Assembly: GCA_910585275.1 (NCBI GenBank) | Contig: CAJUCW010000013.1 | Location: 62,722 to 99,802 of the forward strand | Direction of reading: 5' to 3' | DNA length: 37,081 bases | Source of the DNA: an uncultured Muribaculaceae bacterium | GTDB lineage: Bacteria; Bacteroidota; Bacteroidia; Bacteroidales; Muribaculaceae | Shown here: positions 6,443 through 15,492 of the stretch, piece after piece | Layout of the letters: each line of letters starts with the position of its first letter | Numbering within the stretch: the stretch's first letter is position 1 | Notes under the pieces: model-generated | What the model saw: the letters and a program-made list of their open reading frames with translations, nothing else | What the model was told of the DNA's origin: nothing | Databases searched by the model: none | Position numbers and translations under genes: made by a program

Positions 6443-8617
6443 TTATTTTACGATAATCTTCTTGCCATTGTGGATGTAGATGCCGGGACGTGTGGGCTCT
6501 GCCATACGAACGCCATCGATAGAATAGTACCAGTTGTCACCTTCAACCTCAGCCTCAACACCGGTCACGCCGCTCTGAGAGCCAGCCTGCTTGAAGATAG
6601 TAATCTTGGTGATAGCAGTATCAATACGAAAGAGAGCGTGGGTCAATGTATAAACACCGGTTCCGACAGCTGCTTCTCCTTCGCCTTCTGTCACCTCTGT
6701 TCCCTGTGTAGCCACACTATATACAGCGTCTTCACCTGCAAGAGCTTTATAGTATTCTTCTGCAGTTGCAACAACAGGATGGATAGAATTGCCACCATAG
6801 TTGTTGATGGAGTTTACAACTACGAAGTCAGTTGCATCAAGATTCTTGATGATGACATTGTTGTTGTTGTTGAAGGTCTCATTGTTGTAGAGTCCGATGC
6901 GGTAAAGCATACCTACATTCGGGAAACCATCTTTCTTCTTGCCGGCATCGGGGAAGATGCTAAGGCCGTCAAAATAAGCCTCGCTGTCAACAGACTCCTT
7001 GCCTGTATTGTCGCAAAGATATCTTTCGATAAGTGCATTCTCATCTTCAGCAACATAACCGAAGGGATATACAGCCGTATATACTGTTTCACCATCCTCA
7101 TTTTCAGTTGCAGAATTCACATCGTTATAGTAAAGACGCTTACGTGCCGTCCAGTTGTTTTCACCACTTGTAGCATCACTGCGCAATGGATCAACCTTTG
7201 TCAAACCGGCTGCTTTAATCTCCTCTTCGGTCATGCGAGCGAAGTCATAAACCAGCTTGGTTTCAAATTCAAGATCATTCACAACCTGAGAAGTAGTAGG
7301 TGCAAAACCGGCTGCCATTGAAGTAATCTTGAGAGTACCCTCCTCATCAACAGTTACTTTTGCACCGGAATAAACATCCTCAGTAGAAGAGAATTTATTA
7401 CCGCTCACGCCTGTAAACTCATAAGCGATTGAGATTGACGGACGAAGAGGAACATCAGTATTATCAACTGAAAGAGTATAAGTTTTACCAAAACCTTCAG
7501 TTACAGAAGAAATAGTAGCTACAACCTCGGGAAGTTTAATAGGCTCACAATCAACCACTACATCAACAGCCTCTGATGTAGCTGTGCCGCAGGTAGTATA
7601 AGCTTTAAGCGTACCGCTTGTAGTTGTCTCATAAGTATAAGATCCATCACACTCATCGTAATCTACTGCAATATCAGCCCCATCAGTACCAACTACGTGT
7701 AGAGTCTCACCCTCGAGGAATGTAATGGAATAAGCACGAATCTTCTCATCGATTTGATCGTCCTCAGTTCTGCCGATACGTGAAAGAGCAACGGTTGGAA
7801 CATTTGCATAATCCTCATCAGATTCAAAATAAATCTTGATGTCATCAATATCGTAAATAGTAACTCCACGAGCAACGAGGATGAAAAGACCCTCAGCATA
7901 CATACTGATAGGATCTCCATTAATATCTGCTTCAGGAACTACCCTCGTTCCATCAACGACAGGCTCGTTTGTTGACAAATCAATAACAGACCAACTAACC
8001 TCGCGCGAATCAACATTTACATCAAGCTTAACTGTGTACCAATTACCCTGAGCAAAAGTCGTAAGGTCTGAGAAGTCGATTGCATAAGACTTAACACCAT
8101 CAGCCTCAGAAGTGATAACAGGCGCATCAACAGCAAATTGATATGGCTCACCCTTCTTATTATTTTCATAATTATACTGCGCCATATCGAAGAGATAGTT
8201 GTCCCAAAGAGATGCTTCAGGCTTCTGACTCCACGGAGTACGATACAAGTTGTTGACTATGGGCGCATGATTTGTGAAAACAGTGAACTCACTGTTGTAC
8301 TGGTTGTCTGAACCCTGTTTGATAGAGAAAGAATACTCAAGGGTATAAACACCATCAGGAAGGATTGAGCTACCATCCTTCATAAAAATGTCCTGTCCCC
8401 AAGTAACTTGAGCACTACGACCGTTTTCATTATTCTGATTCAATTCGAGGTATTTACCATCAGAATCACTACCGATTGACATCAGAGAGCCATAGCTCCA
8501 TCCGGCCGCCGCCGCGTCAGGAACAGTCTCGAAATTCTGCTGATACAGAACTCGCGTTCCTGCAAAAGAGGAAATTGCCAAAGAGGCAACTCCAAGAGTT
8601 AATAAAAATTTTCTCAT
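6443..8617 (-). CDS. Secreted PUL-associated protein of unknown function with C-terminal sorting-like tail
   Basis: This 724-residue protein has a signal peptide (MRKFLLTLGVASLAISSFAG) and no lipobox cysteine. The N-terminal 270 residues look beta-rich and jelly-roll-like (for example LYQQNFETVPDAAAAGW and TVKLDVNVDSREVSWSVID), as in LamG/concanavalin-type glycan-binding modules. Residues about 270-460 contain Ig-like or chitobiase-C-like segments. The end reads NWYYSIDGVRMAEPTRPG, then a short IYIHNGKKIIVK tail typical of Bacteroidales secreted proteins. It is the last gene of the sus run, 100 nt after SusD2, the position often taken by surface glycan-binding proteins. I recognise no catalytic motif, so glycan binding is an inference from position and fold type. 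Confidence 0.8.
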   Translation of the reverse strand: MRKFLLTLGVASLAISSFAGTRVLYQQNFETVPDAAAAGWSYGSLMSIGSDSDGKYLELNQNNENGRSAQVTWGQDIFMKDGSSILPDGVYTLEYSFSIKQGSDNQYNSEFTVFTNHAPIVNNLYRTPWSQKPEASLWDNYLFDMAQYNYENNKKGEPYQFAVDAPVITSEADGVKSYAIDFSDLTTFAQGNWYTVKLDVNVDSREVSWSVIDLSTNEPVVDGTRVVPEADINGDPISMYAEGLFILVARGVTIYDIDDIKIYFESDEDYANVPTVALSRIGRTEDDQIDEKIRAYSITFLEGETLHVVGTDGADIAVDYDECDGSYTYETTTSGTLKAYTTCGTATSEAVDVVVDCEPIKLPEVVATISSVTEGFGKTYTLSVDNTDVPLRPSISIAYEFTGVSGNKFSSTEDVYSGAKVTVDEEGTLKITSMAAGFAPTTSQVVNDLEFETKLVYDFARMTEEEIKAAGLTKVDPLRSDATSGENNWTARKRLYYNDVNSATENEDGETVYTAVYPFGYVAEDENALIERYLCDNTGKESVDSEAYFDGLSIFPDAGKKKDGFPNVGMLYRIGLYNNETFNNNNNVIIKNLDATDFVVVNSINNYGGNSIHPVVATAEEYYKALAGEDAVYSVATQGTEVTEGEGEAAVGTGVYTLTHALFRIDTAITKITIFKQAGSQSGVTGVEAEVEGDNWYYSIDGVRMAEPTRPGIYIHNGKKIIVK

Positions 8618-8671
8618 AGAAAAAATGTTAGTTATTAAAAAAGTAAAAGTTGTTTATGATGAGAGTTGCAA

Positions 8672-8707
8672 GTATCAGCCGGTATTAGATCTAATACCGG
8701 CTGATAC
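8672..8707. promoter_or_regulatory. Perfect 36-bp palindrome between SusD2 and the 724-residue gene
   Basis: Positions 8672-8689 are the exact reverse complement of 8690-8707, with AGATCT at the centre. It begins 10 nt beyond the SusD2 stop codon and ends 54 nt before the next start codon. In RNA it would form a long stem with a tight turn. No T run follows directly, so processing, mRNA stabilisation or partial attenuation between the two genes is more likely than simple termination. A direct repeat of GCCGGTAT continues into 8701-8711. Confidence 0.7.
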
Positions 8708-8717
8708 CGGCAAATAC

Positions 8718-10451
8718 TTACCATCCAGGGTTCTGGGTCAGAGCTCCCGACTTGAGGACCTCAGACTGCGGAATAGGCCATAGATACTGGTGGTCGCCAG
8801 CCCATGCGCGGCGTGTGATGTAAGAAGGATTTTCAACCGGTTTGAAGTTGAATGTATCGCCATTCTTGGTGATTTCCATAACCTTCACATTTACGAAATA
8901 CTGCGGAGCTTTCATCCAGCGGCGTACGTCGAACATGCGGTGTCCCTCGAAAGCGAGCTCCACAAAGCGCTCATTTTCATATCTCTTCTCGAAATCAGAG
9001 AAATTAAGACCGGCAGGAAGGTCTGGTTGTCCGGCACGTGCACGAACCTTGTTTATAGCATCGGCAGCAGAAAGCGCAAAGTCCTCAGGCTTGTCATAAC
9101 CGCTTCCTGTATAGTTGAGCAGAGCCTCGGCATAGTCGAGATAAACCTGACCAAGACGGAAAAGAATCCAAGTATGATTGGTGGTTGTCGTGCCTGTTCC
9201 GGAAATCTTCTGCTCACCGTTGAGATATTTCTTAAGATAGTAACCCGTGGGGGTACCATAAGTGACAGAACGGGAGTTTGCACCACCATACCAAGTCTCC
9301 AGCGCGTCGGTTGGGAGGGTTGTGGGCCATTTCTCTCCGTTTACTGCCACAGTTGCGGCGAGACGGCTGTCTCTGCCAGCGTAAGGGTTCTGAGGGTCAT
9401 AGCCAGAGTTAGGGTCGTCAATAGGAAGACCGTTGGTCATCTCATAAGCAGACACGAGGTTCTCTGTCGGACAGTTACCCCCGTTGCCACCGTTCATACC
9501 GATTGGGAAGTTGCGCTCCTCAATCTTACGGTCAGCAGCAACACGGCGTGCAAAAATAATTTCCTTAATAGACTCTGCGTTCGACCAGTTATCGGTTCCG
9601 AATAAAACCTTATACTCCTTTGCGAGACGCATTCCGTCACGGGAGCATGTGTCAAGCACTTCCTTGTTACGGAGTGCAGCCTGACGCCAAAGTTCCTTTT
9701 TCGCAGCATCGTCCTTTTCCTTGGAGAAAAGCGGAGAAGCATGATAAAGGGCTGCGCGAGCACGCAGAGCGAGCACACCAAGCTGGTTTACACGGCCCGA
9801 TTCATTCTCGATGGAGTTGTAGGCACCGGAATAGTTCTTGATGATGCTGTCTTTGATTGCCACACACTCAGAGTCGATGAAATCAAAGATTTCGTCAGCA
9901 GAAACACGCGGCTGCGCATTTGCCTCATCGGCGTTCATTGACCTTGTAATCAAAGGCACACCGCCATACTGCCGAACAAGAAGCAAGTAATAATAGGCAC
10001 GCATGAAGCGAACCTCCCACTGGTAGTTGCGGTATTTGATCATCTCATCTTGATACCCTTTCTCAAGTTTATGGTCAGGGAATTCAAGACCGAGGAACTC
10101 GTCAAGATAAAGGTTGCAATAGGATATAGCATCCCAACAGGTTCCCCATATAGAGGAGTTCGCGTTAGTAGCACTCCACGAACCATTGTAGTATGACTCT
10201 ATTGCGTTGCCCTGATGGCTATACACAGACTCATCTGTAGCAGACGAGAGCATCGCTCCACCATACATCTGACCATGGTCATAGTCAAGGGCTCGATAGA
10301 TATGGGTGGTTATCTTTCCTACTTTGTCGAAGTCTCTCTTAATATAGTCGATACCGTCTATTTTATACTCCTTATAGTCCATTTGGTCAGAGCAAGACGA
10401 GAGGCATAACGACAGTAAAGCCACACCGCTTATTAAATATTTCAGTTTCAT
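8718..10451 (-). CDS. SusD/RagB-family surface glycan-binding lipoprotein (SusD2)
   Basis: This 577-residue lipoprotein caps the partner SusC2 transporter and captures oligosaccharides at the cell surface. The signal peptide ends in a lipobox (LCLSSC, Cys20) followed by SDQMD, an acidic context compatible with surface export. The body shows SusD features: TPR-like helices with EVRFMRAYYYLLLVRQYGGVPLIT, the FRLGQVYLDYAEAL segment, the INKVRARAG motif, the ENERFVELAFEGHRMFDVRRW block, and the C-terminal LTQNPGW. It starts 28 nt after the SusC2 stop codon, so co-transcription is near certain. Specificity cannot be read from sequence; pectin fragments are inferred from the nearby PL11. Confidence 0.95.
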   Translation of the reverse strand: MKLKYLISGVALLSLCLSSCSDQMDYKEYKIDGIDYIKRDFDKVGKITTHIYRALDYDHGQMYGGAMLSSATDESVYSHQGNAIESYYNGSWSATNANSSIWGTCWDAISYCNLYLDEFLGLEFPDHKLEKGYQDEMIKYRNYQWEVRFMRAYYYLLLVRQYGGVPLITRSMNADEANAQPRVSADEIFDFIDSECVAIKDSIIKNYSGAYNSIENESGRVNQLGVLALRARAALYHASPLFSKEKDDAAKKELWRQAALRNKEVLDTCSRDGMRLAKEYKVLFGTDNWSNAESIKEIIFARRVAADRKIEERNFPIGMNGGNGGNCPTENLVSAYEMTNGLPIDDPNSGYDPQNPYAGRDSRLAATVAVNGEKWPTTLPTDALETWYGGANSRSVTYGTPTGYYLKKYLNGEQKISGTGTTTTNHTWILFRLGQVYLDYAEALLNYTGSGYDKPEDFALSAADAINKVRARAGQPDLPAGLNFSDFEKRYENERFVELAFEGHRMFDVRRWMKAPQYFVNVKVMEITKNGDTFNFKPVENPSYITRRAWAGDHQYLWPIPQSEVLKSGALTQNPGW

Positions 10452-10479
10452 TAATCTTAACGTTTATAAGGATGAAAGG

Positions 10480-13320
10480 TTAGAAAGTGAGTTTCACTCC
10501 GACCACAACCTGACGGCTGAGAGGAGCCACAATGCCGGTGGCCTCAGGATCAAGGCCAGTCAACTTGTCGCTTCCGCCGGTGGCAATGTTGCAAAGGTCA
10601 ACGCCACGCACAAATACTCTTGCGCCGTTGATAAATTTGGTTTTAGCAAGAAGCGCCTTGTCGAAATTGTAGTAGAGTTCGATATTACGGAGCTTCAGGT
10701 AAGAGCGGTCGCGCTGCCAGAATGTGCTGGTCTGGTAATTGTTAGCATTACTTGTGGAGCTGAGTCGGGGATAGAGAGCATCCGCACGGTTGTTGTCAGG
10801 GCTCCAACGGTTGTCATATACTTCCTGAGAAAGTGAGCTGTTGTTAATCAGACCCCAATAGTAGCCTTGAGAACTGAGGTTGCAGCCGTAGTTTCCGGTG
10901 CCTTGGAAGTGGGCAACAAGACCGATTCCCTTATATTCTGCGCCAACGTTGAAGGTATAGAAAATCTCCGGACAAACGGGGTTGTTTCCAATCTTAGTCT
11001 TATCGTTGGCGTCAATCTTACCGTCATTGTTAAGGTCTTTGTACTTGATGTCTCCTACGCGTACGGTAGAGAATGTCTGTGTTGGTGAACTGGCAATTTC
11101 TTCCTCAGACGTAAAGATGCCTTCTGCAATAAGACCGTAGGTCGAGCTGAGCGGGTTACCGGTGTTTTTGAGATTGTCGTAAGCCTTGGGTTCCTCAGCC
11201 ATATCCACGATTTTACTCTTGGAAAGGAGGAATGAACCGCCTGCCATGACGTTCCAGTCGCCAAAACTCTTGCTGAAGTCGAGTTCGATATCCACGCCAC
11301 GGTTGTCAACCTTACCTTGATTCTTGAAGGGAGCGGTGAAACCGATAAGGCTTGAATATGCCCCGCTACCGTCAACAAAGATGTCGTAGTGACGATTGTA
11401 GAAATAATCGGCTGTAAGGTTGATGCATCCGAGGAAGCTTGCATCGATACCCACGTCATATTTAGCCACTTTCTCGTGAGAGGGATTGACCATGGGAAGC
11501 TGGAGAACGGTTGTCTCGCCAAAAGTAGAGCCACCGTCATATTTGTCAGACCATGGATATGAAACACCGCTCACCTGATAAGCCTGTTTGTAATAGTTCC
11601 AGACATTGTCGCCGGGAAGACGGTCAAGGTTCTGGATACCCCAAGATCCACGGACTTTGAGGAAATTGACCGGTTTTGCCTCGTCGTTGAGGATAACAGC
11701 ACCGAGCGACACATTGGGAGAGAAACTCCATTTTGTGCCGGGGGCAAGGCGAGAAGACCCCATCTCTGCAAGAGCAACGCCAAGAGAGTAACGGTTGGCG
11801 AATGTATATTGTCCCCAAAGGGAAATGTTGTGGCGATATACATTGTTGTTTACGCCCATAGGATCCTCATAATCATAATGATATTTCAACTGACCCATCA
11901 CACGGTGGTTCTCACCGAACGTATTGTCGTAAGTGAATCCAGCCCAGGCATTAAGACGACGGGCAAAAGACTTGGTGTTTGCTCCGGTTCCCATACCGGT
12001 AGCCTGATCGGCAACTTCCCAATAGGAACTTTCAGGAACGCCGTTGACCCATCCGGTCACATTTGACATACCATAATTATATTTCCTGGAATGGTCCTCC
12101 TCAATGTTGTTAATCACATCGTAGCTTGCACCGATATTAAACCCAAGACCTTTAGTCACCATGCACAAATCCTGAACGACTTCAGCATTAAAGAAAAGCT
12201 GACGGTCGAAGATCTTATAATACGCAGCTCCGGTTGACTGAGCCACCGGGTTATTGTCGCCTGACCATGTGGAATTTCCACCCCACACTCCATTCTCGTT
12301 TCTCACAGGGAATGCGACAGCCGGTGTATTATAGATCATATTCCAAAGATTCACGTTAGCTCCGGGAGACTGCATCTCGCTCAAGGAAGTGAAGATGTTC
12401 GTGCGGAGTTGCGTATATTTGAAAAGATCGACATCAAGGTTGATACGTACGTTGCCACGCATGAACTTATCCTGTGTGGAATAGCCCGGGTTGGTGTTCG
12501 GATTCTTGATGAAACCGTCGCTGTAAACGAAGTTCACCATCGAGAAATAGCGGAATTTCTCACCGCCACCGGAGAACTCAACGGAAGCGCGGTCGCCATT
12601 GGCATGGTTGCGGAAAGTCTCAGCCACCCAGTTCACGTTGGGATAGAGATATGGGTATGCTCCGCTGCGGAACGCATCAATATCCTGCTGGCTGTATTTT
12701 GCGAACTGACCCTGGCCCTCGTTGAAGAGTGCCTCGTTCATCGCCATAGCATAAGTTGCGCCATCAACGAATTTAGGACGGTTGGTCATATTCGAGAACA
12801 CATGCTCATAATTCACGCGGATGGTTTTGGAATTATACTCACCTCTCCTTGTGATAACGTTGATTACACCATCAGCTCCTTTATATCCATAGAGGGCGGT
12901 AGCGGCGGCATCCTTGAGAATCTGCACCTCAAGAACTTCCTCGGGGTCAACCATCGTGATATCACGCTCGATACCGTCAACAAGGATGAGCGGTTCACTT
13001 CCGGAAAGGCTCTGGAGACCGCGCACATAGAATGTGGGGTTCTGAGCATAATATGTGCCGTTTCCGGCAATTGTGATAAGGCCTTTGCCATGGCCAATGA
13101 GCGAGTTTCCGACATTTTTGGCGGAACGGCTGTTGACAGCGTCATTCTTGATTACGCTCACGGAAGCCGTAGAATTCTCACGGTTAACTCCGAGGTTCAC
13201 GCCGATGTTGTAATCCTGCGCAAGCCACCTGTTAACCACAGAGTCTTCCTGCTCCTGAGCGATAACCGGCAGGGCAACCCCTGCTGCGAGTGACATTAGG
13301 AATAATATTCTGGATTTCAT
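10480..13320 (-). CDS. SusC/RagA-family TonB-dependent transporter (SusC2), lacking the N-terminal regulatory-like domain
   Basis: This 946-residue outer-membrane TonB-dependent receptor imports oligosaccharides with SusD2. Signal peptide residues 1-21. The plug domain is evident (PTFYVRGLQSLSGSEPLILVDG, ILKDAAATALYGYKGADGVINVITRRG), and the barrel ends SRQVVVGVKLTF with a terminal aromatic. Canonical SusC proteins carry a carboxypeptidase-D-regulatory-like domain before the plug (as SusC1 does). Here only about 50 residues separate the signal peptide from the plug and that domain is absent, which explains the shorter length. Gap of 59 nt after SusD1, 28 nt before SusD2, same strand: part of one operon. 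Confidence 0.95.
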   Translation of the reverse strand: MKSRILFLMSLAAGVALPVIAQEQEDSVVNRWLAQDYNIGVNLGVNRENSTASVSVIKNDAVNSRSAKNVGNSLIGHGKGLITIAGNGTYYAQNPTFYVRGLQSLSGSEPLILVDGIERDITMVDPEEVLEVQILKDAAATALYGYKGADGVINVITRRGEYNSKTIRVNYEHVFSNMTNRPKFVDGATYAMAMNEALFNEGQGQFAKYSQQDIDAFRSGAYPYLYPNVNWVAETFRNHANGDRASVEFSGGGEKFRYFSMVNFVYSDGFIKNPNTNPGYSTQDKFMRGNVRINLDVDLFKYTQLRTNIFTSLSEMQSPGANVNLWNMIYNTPAVAFPVRNENGVWGGNSTWSGDNNPVAQSTGAAYYKIFDRQLFFNAEVVQDLCMVTKGLGFNIGASYDVINNIEEDHSRKYNYGMSNVTGWVNGVPESSYWEVADQATGMGTGANTKSFARRLNAWAGFTYDNTFGENHRVMGQLKYHYDYEDPMGVNNNVYRHNISLWGQYTFANRYSLGVALAEMGSSRLAPGTKWSFSPNVSLGAVILNDEAKPVNFLKVRGSWGIQNLDRLPGDNVWNYYKQAYQVSGVSYPWSDKYDGGSTFGETTVLQLPMVNPSHEKVAKYDVGIDASFLGCINLTADYFYNRHYDIFVDGSGAYSSLIGFTAPFKNQGKVDNRGVDIELDFSKSFGDWNVMAGGSFLLSKSKIVDMAEEPKAYDNLKNTGNPLSSTYGLIAEGIFTSEEEIASSPTQTFSTVRVGDIKYKDLNNDGKIDANDKTKIGNNPVCPEIFYTFNVGAEYKGIGLVAHFQGTGNYGCNLSSQGYYWGLINNSSLSQEVYDNRWSPDNNRADALYPRLSSTSNANNYQTSTFWQRDRSYLKLRNIELYYNFDKALLAKTKFINGARVFVRGVDLCNIATGGSDKLTGLDPEATGIVAPLSRQVVVGVKLTF

Positions 13321-13379
13321 ATTAGTCTCGTTAAGTCTCGTTTGAGATGTTAGTTAAAACCTTTTTAAAGGATTTTTAA

Positions 13380-15464
13380 TTACCAGCCCGGGTTCTGGAT
13401 CAAACCATACCCCTTGTTAATTTCCGTCTGCGGGAAAGGCATCATAAACCACTTTCTTACCTCAAGTGAATTCGGATCCTTACCCCAAAGAGCGCGCTTG
13501 CCCTGCATAAGCTCGAAAGGCTCATACTCAAAACGACCAGGTTCAGTTTGACCACTGTTCTTGTCATCGCCAAAATATGGGGCATTGCGACGTACCCATT
13601 CAAGTTTCGCGTTCTGAATCATACGGAAAGAAGCGAGGCCATGAAGTTGTTTAGTCATCCAGTCAGTACGTTTACGACGAATCATGTCGATATAGCGGGC
13701 ATTGGTCTGTCCAAGCTCACAAGCACGTTCACGGAGAATCTCCTCAATAAGGTTGTTCTTGTCGGTTTTGAGGTTCTTGCTGCTGTTGTAGCTTGAAGCA
13801 ATACTCTTCATACCGACTCGGGCACGGATAAGGTCAACCTGCTTGATCGCATCTTCGTTTCTTCCACACTCTGCAAGACATTCCGCATACATAAGAATCA
13901 TGTCGGGAATAGTAAGAACATTCCAATGCATGTTGGGATCACGCCACCATTCATCTCTGTTCAACACATACTTATATGCTGCGAATCCTGTGGGGCAATA
14001 AGAGGTTAAAGACTCGGTAAGAGTGTTGTCGGTGGGATGCTTCACACAGCTCTGGGCATTCTGTCCGCCAACCCAAAGCTCCATGATGTTGCCGCTTGCC
14101 TTACCATCAGGCGACTTCAAAGCAAGATTGCCCAAAGTTCCCGATACTACAGCATTTTCATAAAGGCGAGGATCACGCATGTAGGTTTTCTTCGTCACAC
14201 GGCCAAACTCATACTTATAGAAAAGCTTATCATACTTTCCTGAAAGACATGTATAAACTTTCCACTCTGAGTTATCCTTATCGTTGATATAAGTCCTATC
14301 AAGCTTCATATCAGTTTCAAAGTCGAAAGGCTTACCGTCACTCCAGGGGAACATGTTGATGTATTCGAGTGTAGGTGAATTGTTGTTACGATTCACATTC
14401 CATGTATTCCAGTCGAGCCATGAATAAGCACCCTGAGTACCATAGATTCCAGACACTTTTGTCCAATGGATATTCTCCGGACTATCGTCATACATATAGC
14501 CACGGCGATAAGCGAGACGATAACCGTCAAGTGTCTTTTTTTCTGCTTGATAAAGATGGTAGTACTCACCATTTTTACGGTTCTCCTCCCAGAAATCCTC
14601 AAAAGCCTGCAGAGCACGCTGCCAACGGGATGCGTCATAGTTACCGTACCATACAAGATTCTTTGTTTCTGCATCGGTGGTCCCGTCATAATAGGATTCA
14701 TTGCTGTTGTATAGAGGAGATGCTGCAAGCCAAAGCACCTGAGCCTTCAGTGCCATCACTCCGGCTTTTGTCCAACGGCCTGTCTGCAGAGAACTGCTCT
14801 CAGAATCGTTGCCATTGTAAGCCCAATAGAGGTGGTCCTTAGCCTCGTCACACCATTTTACGATGGCATTGACAGTTTCCTCAAACGTGGCACGCTCACC
14901 AACACCGCCACCGGCATCACTGATGGTGCTCTCTATAATGGGGAGACCACCGTAGTGAGGAAGTAGGAGTGAGTAGGCAAATGCCTGGAGAGCCTTAGCC
15001 TGAGCCACAATATAGTCTTTCTTCTGCTGGCTCATTCCAGGCACACGCTCAATATTCTCCTTGATGACCGATACCTGATGCACAATCTGCCATACATTAT
15101 CATTCGAGAATGAAATCAATGGATCCTCACTGGCGGAAAAAGTACCGGTGTAGTATGATGTCCATACTTTACAGCTCGACCAGTGCATCTGATAGAGGTC
15201 GGTGAGGGCATCGAGTTTGCCGTTATAGGGGCTTGCCGCCTGGTTCTTCCCGGAGTTGTAGGGAAGACCGTAGTATTGTTTGTTATAGATATTGGTAAGG
15301 AACTGGTTGACATAATCCGGATTGCTAAAAATACTGTCCAGATTCATTGATCCACCGGGAGCCTTGTCAAGGAATGAGTTTCCTAACTGCACCTCGTCGG
15401 TACAGCCAGTGACAGCAATTCCTGCCAATATCATCGCGAATATGCTGTGAAATGCTTTCTTCAT
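13380..15464 (-). CDS. SusD/RagB-family surface glycan-binding lipoprotein (SusD1)
   Basis: This 694-residue lipoprotein partners SusC1. The lipobox is AVTGC (Cys21) followed by TDEV. SusD landmarks include LQAFAYSLLLPHYGGLPI, the VMALKAQVLWLAASPLYN segment, the LMYAECLAECGRNEDAI and IDLIRARVG-like stretches, the EEILRERACELGQTNARYIDMIRRKR block, and the terminal LIQNPGW. It is about 115 residues longer than SusD2, mostly through extra loops in the central region (about 300-480). It starts 28 nt after the SusC1 stop. The two SusD proteins differ strongly, so the two pairs probably handle different fragments of one polymer rather than being recent duplicates. Confidence 0.95.
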   Translation of the reverse strand: MKKAFHSIFAMILAGIAVTGCTDEVQLGNSFLDKAPGGSMNLDSIFSNPDYVNQFLTNIYNKQYYGLPYNSGKNQAASPYNGKLDALTDLYQMHWSSCKVWTSYYTGTFSASEDPLISFSNDNVWQIVHQVSVIKENIERVPGMSQQKKDYIVAQAKALQAFAYSLLLPHYGGLPIIESTISDAGGGVGERATFEETVNAIVKWCDEAKDHLYWAYNGNDSESSSLQTGRWTKAGVMALKAQVLWLAASPLYNSNESYYDGTTDAETKNLVWYGNYDASRWQRALQAFEDFWEENRKNGEYYHLYQAEKKTLDGYRLAYRRGYMYDDSPENIHWTKVSGIYGTQGAYSWLDWNTWNVNRNNNSPTLEYINMFPWSDGKPFDFETDMKLDRTYINDKDNSEWKVYTCLSGKYDKLFYKYEFGRVTKKTYMRDPRLYENAVVSGTLGNLALKSPDGKASGNIMELWVGGQNAQSCVKHPTDNTLTESLTSYCPTGFAAYKYVLNRDEWWRDPNMHWNVLTIPDMILMYAECLAECGRNEDAIKQVDLIRARVGMKSIASSYNSSKNLKTDKNNLIEEILRERACELGQTNARYIDMIRRKRTDWMTKQLHGLASFRMIQNAKLEWVRRNAPYFGDDKNSGQTEPGRFEYEPFELMQGKRALWGKDPNSLEVRKWFMMPFPQTEINKGYGLIQNPGW

Positions 15465-15492
15465 GATTTCGGTTTCTTTTTTCTATTATTTA

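Noticed and set aside
12409..13293. Plus-strand open frame (294 codons) opposite SusC2
   Set aside because: Antisense to the conserved plug domain of SusC2; no signal or domain motif.
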